Assembly (NCBI GenBank): GCA_026874595.1
Contig: CM049313.1
Span: 41,942,659 to 42,006,658, forward strand
DNA from: Sipunculus nudus
Lineage: Eukaryota > Annelida > Sipuncula > Golfingiida > Sipunculidae
Length of the DNA: 64,000 bases
Direction of reading: 5' to 3'
Shown here piece by piece: positions 61,531 to 64,000 of this stretch. Below the pieces are notes generated by a model that was given only the letters and a program-made list of their open reading frames with translations, was not told where the DNA came from and did not search any database. Each line of letters opens with the position of its first letter. The first letter of the stretch is position 1. Position numbers and translations under genes: made by a program.

Positions 61531-64000
61531 GGCTGGCAGTATAAGTCGATGTTAGAATTTTAAGTATATTAAAGTGTTTTTGTATGGAGGGTATAAACCA
61601 GCTGATCATGACAAACTGTCAACACTGAAACTAAACACAGTTGGAGATACAGAATTTGTATATATGTTGAATGTTCCTCTTACTGGTCAGCAGACCCCAG
61701 AGATCTGCTGAATACTGACAGTCTTAAATGTTGTAGGAAATTTAGAATGATACTGATAAAGATTGAAAGCGGAAGGTATTGAAAGAATACAGTGTTCTAA
61801 AGCTTGGAGGCTGGAAGATATCCTGGAAGAAGCAGGGACACTCTTTCATCTTACTAGAGTACTAGGCAAGCTAAGGCCTGCCAAGAGATAAGAACTCTCT
61901 GATACCAGCAACTCAGCCATGAGCTACTGAGATACTAGACAGGAATACAGGTTTACTGGTCAGTCTGACTGCTGGCAGCTTTACCTTATCAGGGCTCACA
62001 CAGGAACGCCATTAGTGGAGTAAAATCCCGTACCACTGTCTAACTACCACTGTCTAACACAAGGTGATGGGGAGTAGCTGTGTGGCTTTAACAATAACAA
62101 TGGACTCATCATCAGCTGGTTTGGTCAACAGGTCAGAAAAACTTGTTTTACTGTCATGTTAAATTGTTAATTACTGTTTGTTTGGTCTAACAATTTTATA
62201 CCTGATATCACCAGTAGCTAGCAGATTGTGTCTGGTCCATTTACTGGTAAAGGTTAAGCATATGTATTCCTTGAAAATGGATCTTCAAATTCTTAATTTT
62301 TCTTTTTATATAGAGATTTCTTACTGAAATGGAATTGGATGGATGACTGAATTGTTCTCTACACTCACCAGAATGTAATGCTGTCAATACATCCTTCCTA
62401 GGAACTGAATCTTCAATCAAATAAAACTATGACTCTGATAAGTTAATATTAATAATGATTATGTATATTTACAAGTAATATGAAAGCCTTTTTACAGTAT
62501 ATGGTAACATATTTCACAAGGCAGCTTGTGTGCATTATCGCAATATAAACAGGAATTCAGTTGCAGTTTAAGCATGTCTGACAGTTAATATTGAGGAAAG
62601 TCCTGTAAGACAAATATTGATGGGTGCAGAGATTTTATCCATAAATGAGATGTATCTATAATTAAAGTATAAAACAAAACAGTTTTCAAGGATTGGTAAT
62701 TAAGACTTTCCCCAGCTTTGGCATGGCTACAGTGGATAACTTCTTTGTAGTCCAGCACAATGAGAACTTAGAATCGATGAGAACAAGTTCAGCTTTCTTA
62801 GAAATGCTTGTCATTGAGTTCTATAATAGTGTTGGAAAAGGAAATTGAATAGGGGATTGAGTTCCTTGATAGAAGTTGATTGGTTGTAAAAAAAGCAGGC
62901 TTTAAAAACAGATTCAATCTAAATTTGTTGAGAAGAAAGAAAAATAAGATAGAAAAAAAGGATAGGCCAAAAGAAAGAAAGAGAAAAAAAGAAATGATTA
63001 GTATTTTAACTTGAATGTTTTTCATTAATTAATAGATGATGGTTTAGGTTAAATTTTCCAAACACAAATACTGCATCTTTATGTTTGTATGGCTTAAATT
63101 TTCTTAACTGGGCTGGACAAGAAGAAAGGCGTAAATATAAAAATGGAAATTATTTTTAATCAAGTCATTTTAGATTTACCTGCATTTTGGTCCAGATGAG
63201 GCACATATTTAATAAGGTTAATTTGGACATAAGCTGAAAAATATACATTGTAATATATTGAAGGTATGGTACTTGAATCTTGCTGTAATATTTTGCGCAT
63301 CAAGCCAAACGTTCGTCAAAATGTATTTGGTTAAATATGTGTGACTGCTTCACTGCCTGACACTCCAGGTGTAATTCTGCATGGTAAATATAAAGACCAA
63401 TGAATTATATTACTTTGATGTAACAAAAACATAAATATCAACATACTTGTTACCTGTTGTAAATAATTTATGAAGATCACAGGTATCTGTGCTTGCTCAG
63501 GTACATCATATTTACCTGAGCCAAAATGCCTTTGAAATTATACACCAGTACCTTGAGAATTTGTGGACTTGGCAGACAGGTGGAAAGATCAGCTCTAGCA
63601 TTTATACATAGTACCATCCACTTATTTGCCCTCTGGCAGTGATTAAGATTTTAAAAGGATCATATATTTGAGGTATTCACCTGTAGATCTGTTTGTTTGA
63701 CTACGTACATGTGTACAAAATATTTTAAAGGCCATGAATTGATTAAAAAATCTTCAAACCTTCAAACTGATCAGTATACAAGCCATCACCAGGGGACATT
63801 CTTACCAGTGAACTCTGTCACTGATGTGGATGAACTGTACAACATCATTGCCATGTTGTTAAGTACAAAGGCATTTCTTTTTCTGTAGACAAGTTCATGA
63901 CCACCATAGGTTACCACCATTAATGTGCAGTCTGAGTTTGTGTATATTGAAATGTTAAAGTTTGAAGCCCAGATGTCCTGCTCATAGCCTTGATATATAA

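Larger units (their letters stand above)
52362..64000 (+). other. Inferred downstream intron(s) of the plus-strand gene to the window edge
   Basis: AT-rich and CpG-poor. It contains a (TA)n tract (55552-55576), a possible alternative last exon (56374-56485), a Helitron-like element (57148-58319), a short piggyBac-type MITE (58455-58556), a 45-bp minisatellite (59265-59430) and a diverged dispersed repeat (60430-61530). Exon-like segments at 61230-61287 and near 63775-63852 remain unproven. Large parts hold nothing I can recognise. Confidence 0.4.

Overview
The window is nuclear DNA from an animal, most likely a mollusc or a close marine lophotrochozoan. The evidence is canonical GT-AG splice signals around short exons with long AT-rich introns, AT, GA and TTA microsatellites, and dispersed elements that start with an 'AGCTCAGCTGACT' hairpin and a run of GTCC and carry internal tandem repeats. 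That style of element is familiar from mollusc genomes. No prokaryotic features, rRNA or tRNA genes, or CRISPR arrays were seen. The phylum call is inference.

Layout. (1) 1-2215, minus strand: one large coding exon with 733 open codons, an in-frame stop before a strong-context ATG, and a 3' splice site just upstream. The product is a long Ser/Thr/Pro-rich, apparently disordered protein that I do not recognise; its C-terminal part lies left of the window. (2) 2216-7492: probable 5'UTR intron of that gene, holding two copies of an element with 145-bp tandem units, a small TA-flanked MITE and a local duplication. (3) about 7.0-7.7 kb: CpG-containing promoter region with a candidate minus-strand first exon ending in a consensus donor. 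(4) 7.7-15.5 kb: CpG-retaining, AT-rich intergenic DNA with microsatellites, a 1.4-kb composite repeat element and a CpG island-like patch at 14.8-15.1 kb. (5) 15.54-15.86 kb: candidate plus-strand promoter and noncoding first exon. (6) 15.86-64 kb: CpG-depleted DNA that I read as the long introns of a plus-strand gene.

For that plus-strand gene six coding exons could be assembled by splice signal and reading phase (17482, 21094, 37578, 38412, 44516, 52345). Three of them are microexons of 20, 23 and 17 nt. Joined, they give 74 open codons with an LxxLL motif; the gene presumably continues to the right of the window. The two genes are divergent (head to head), about 8 kb apart, and a change in CpG density by eye coincides with the two inferred starts.

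The rest is mobile-element DNA: a Harbinger-type MITE (16.8 kb), two piggyBac-type MITEs (42.4 and 58.5 kb), two Helitron-like elements ending in a hairpin plus CTAG (38.6-39.6 and 57.1-58.3 kb), and a family of composite elements with terminal palindromes and about 333-bp internal units (9.8, 46.0, 46.3 and 49.9 kb). A 12-16 bp palindrome, GGTGGCGCCACC, recurs at unit spacing in two otherwise different families and is the most intriguing unexplained structure. No functional system of cooperating genes was recognised.
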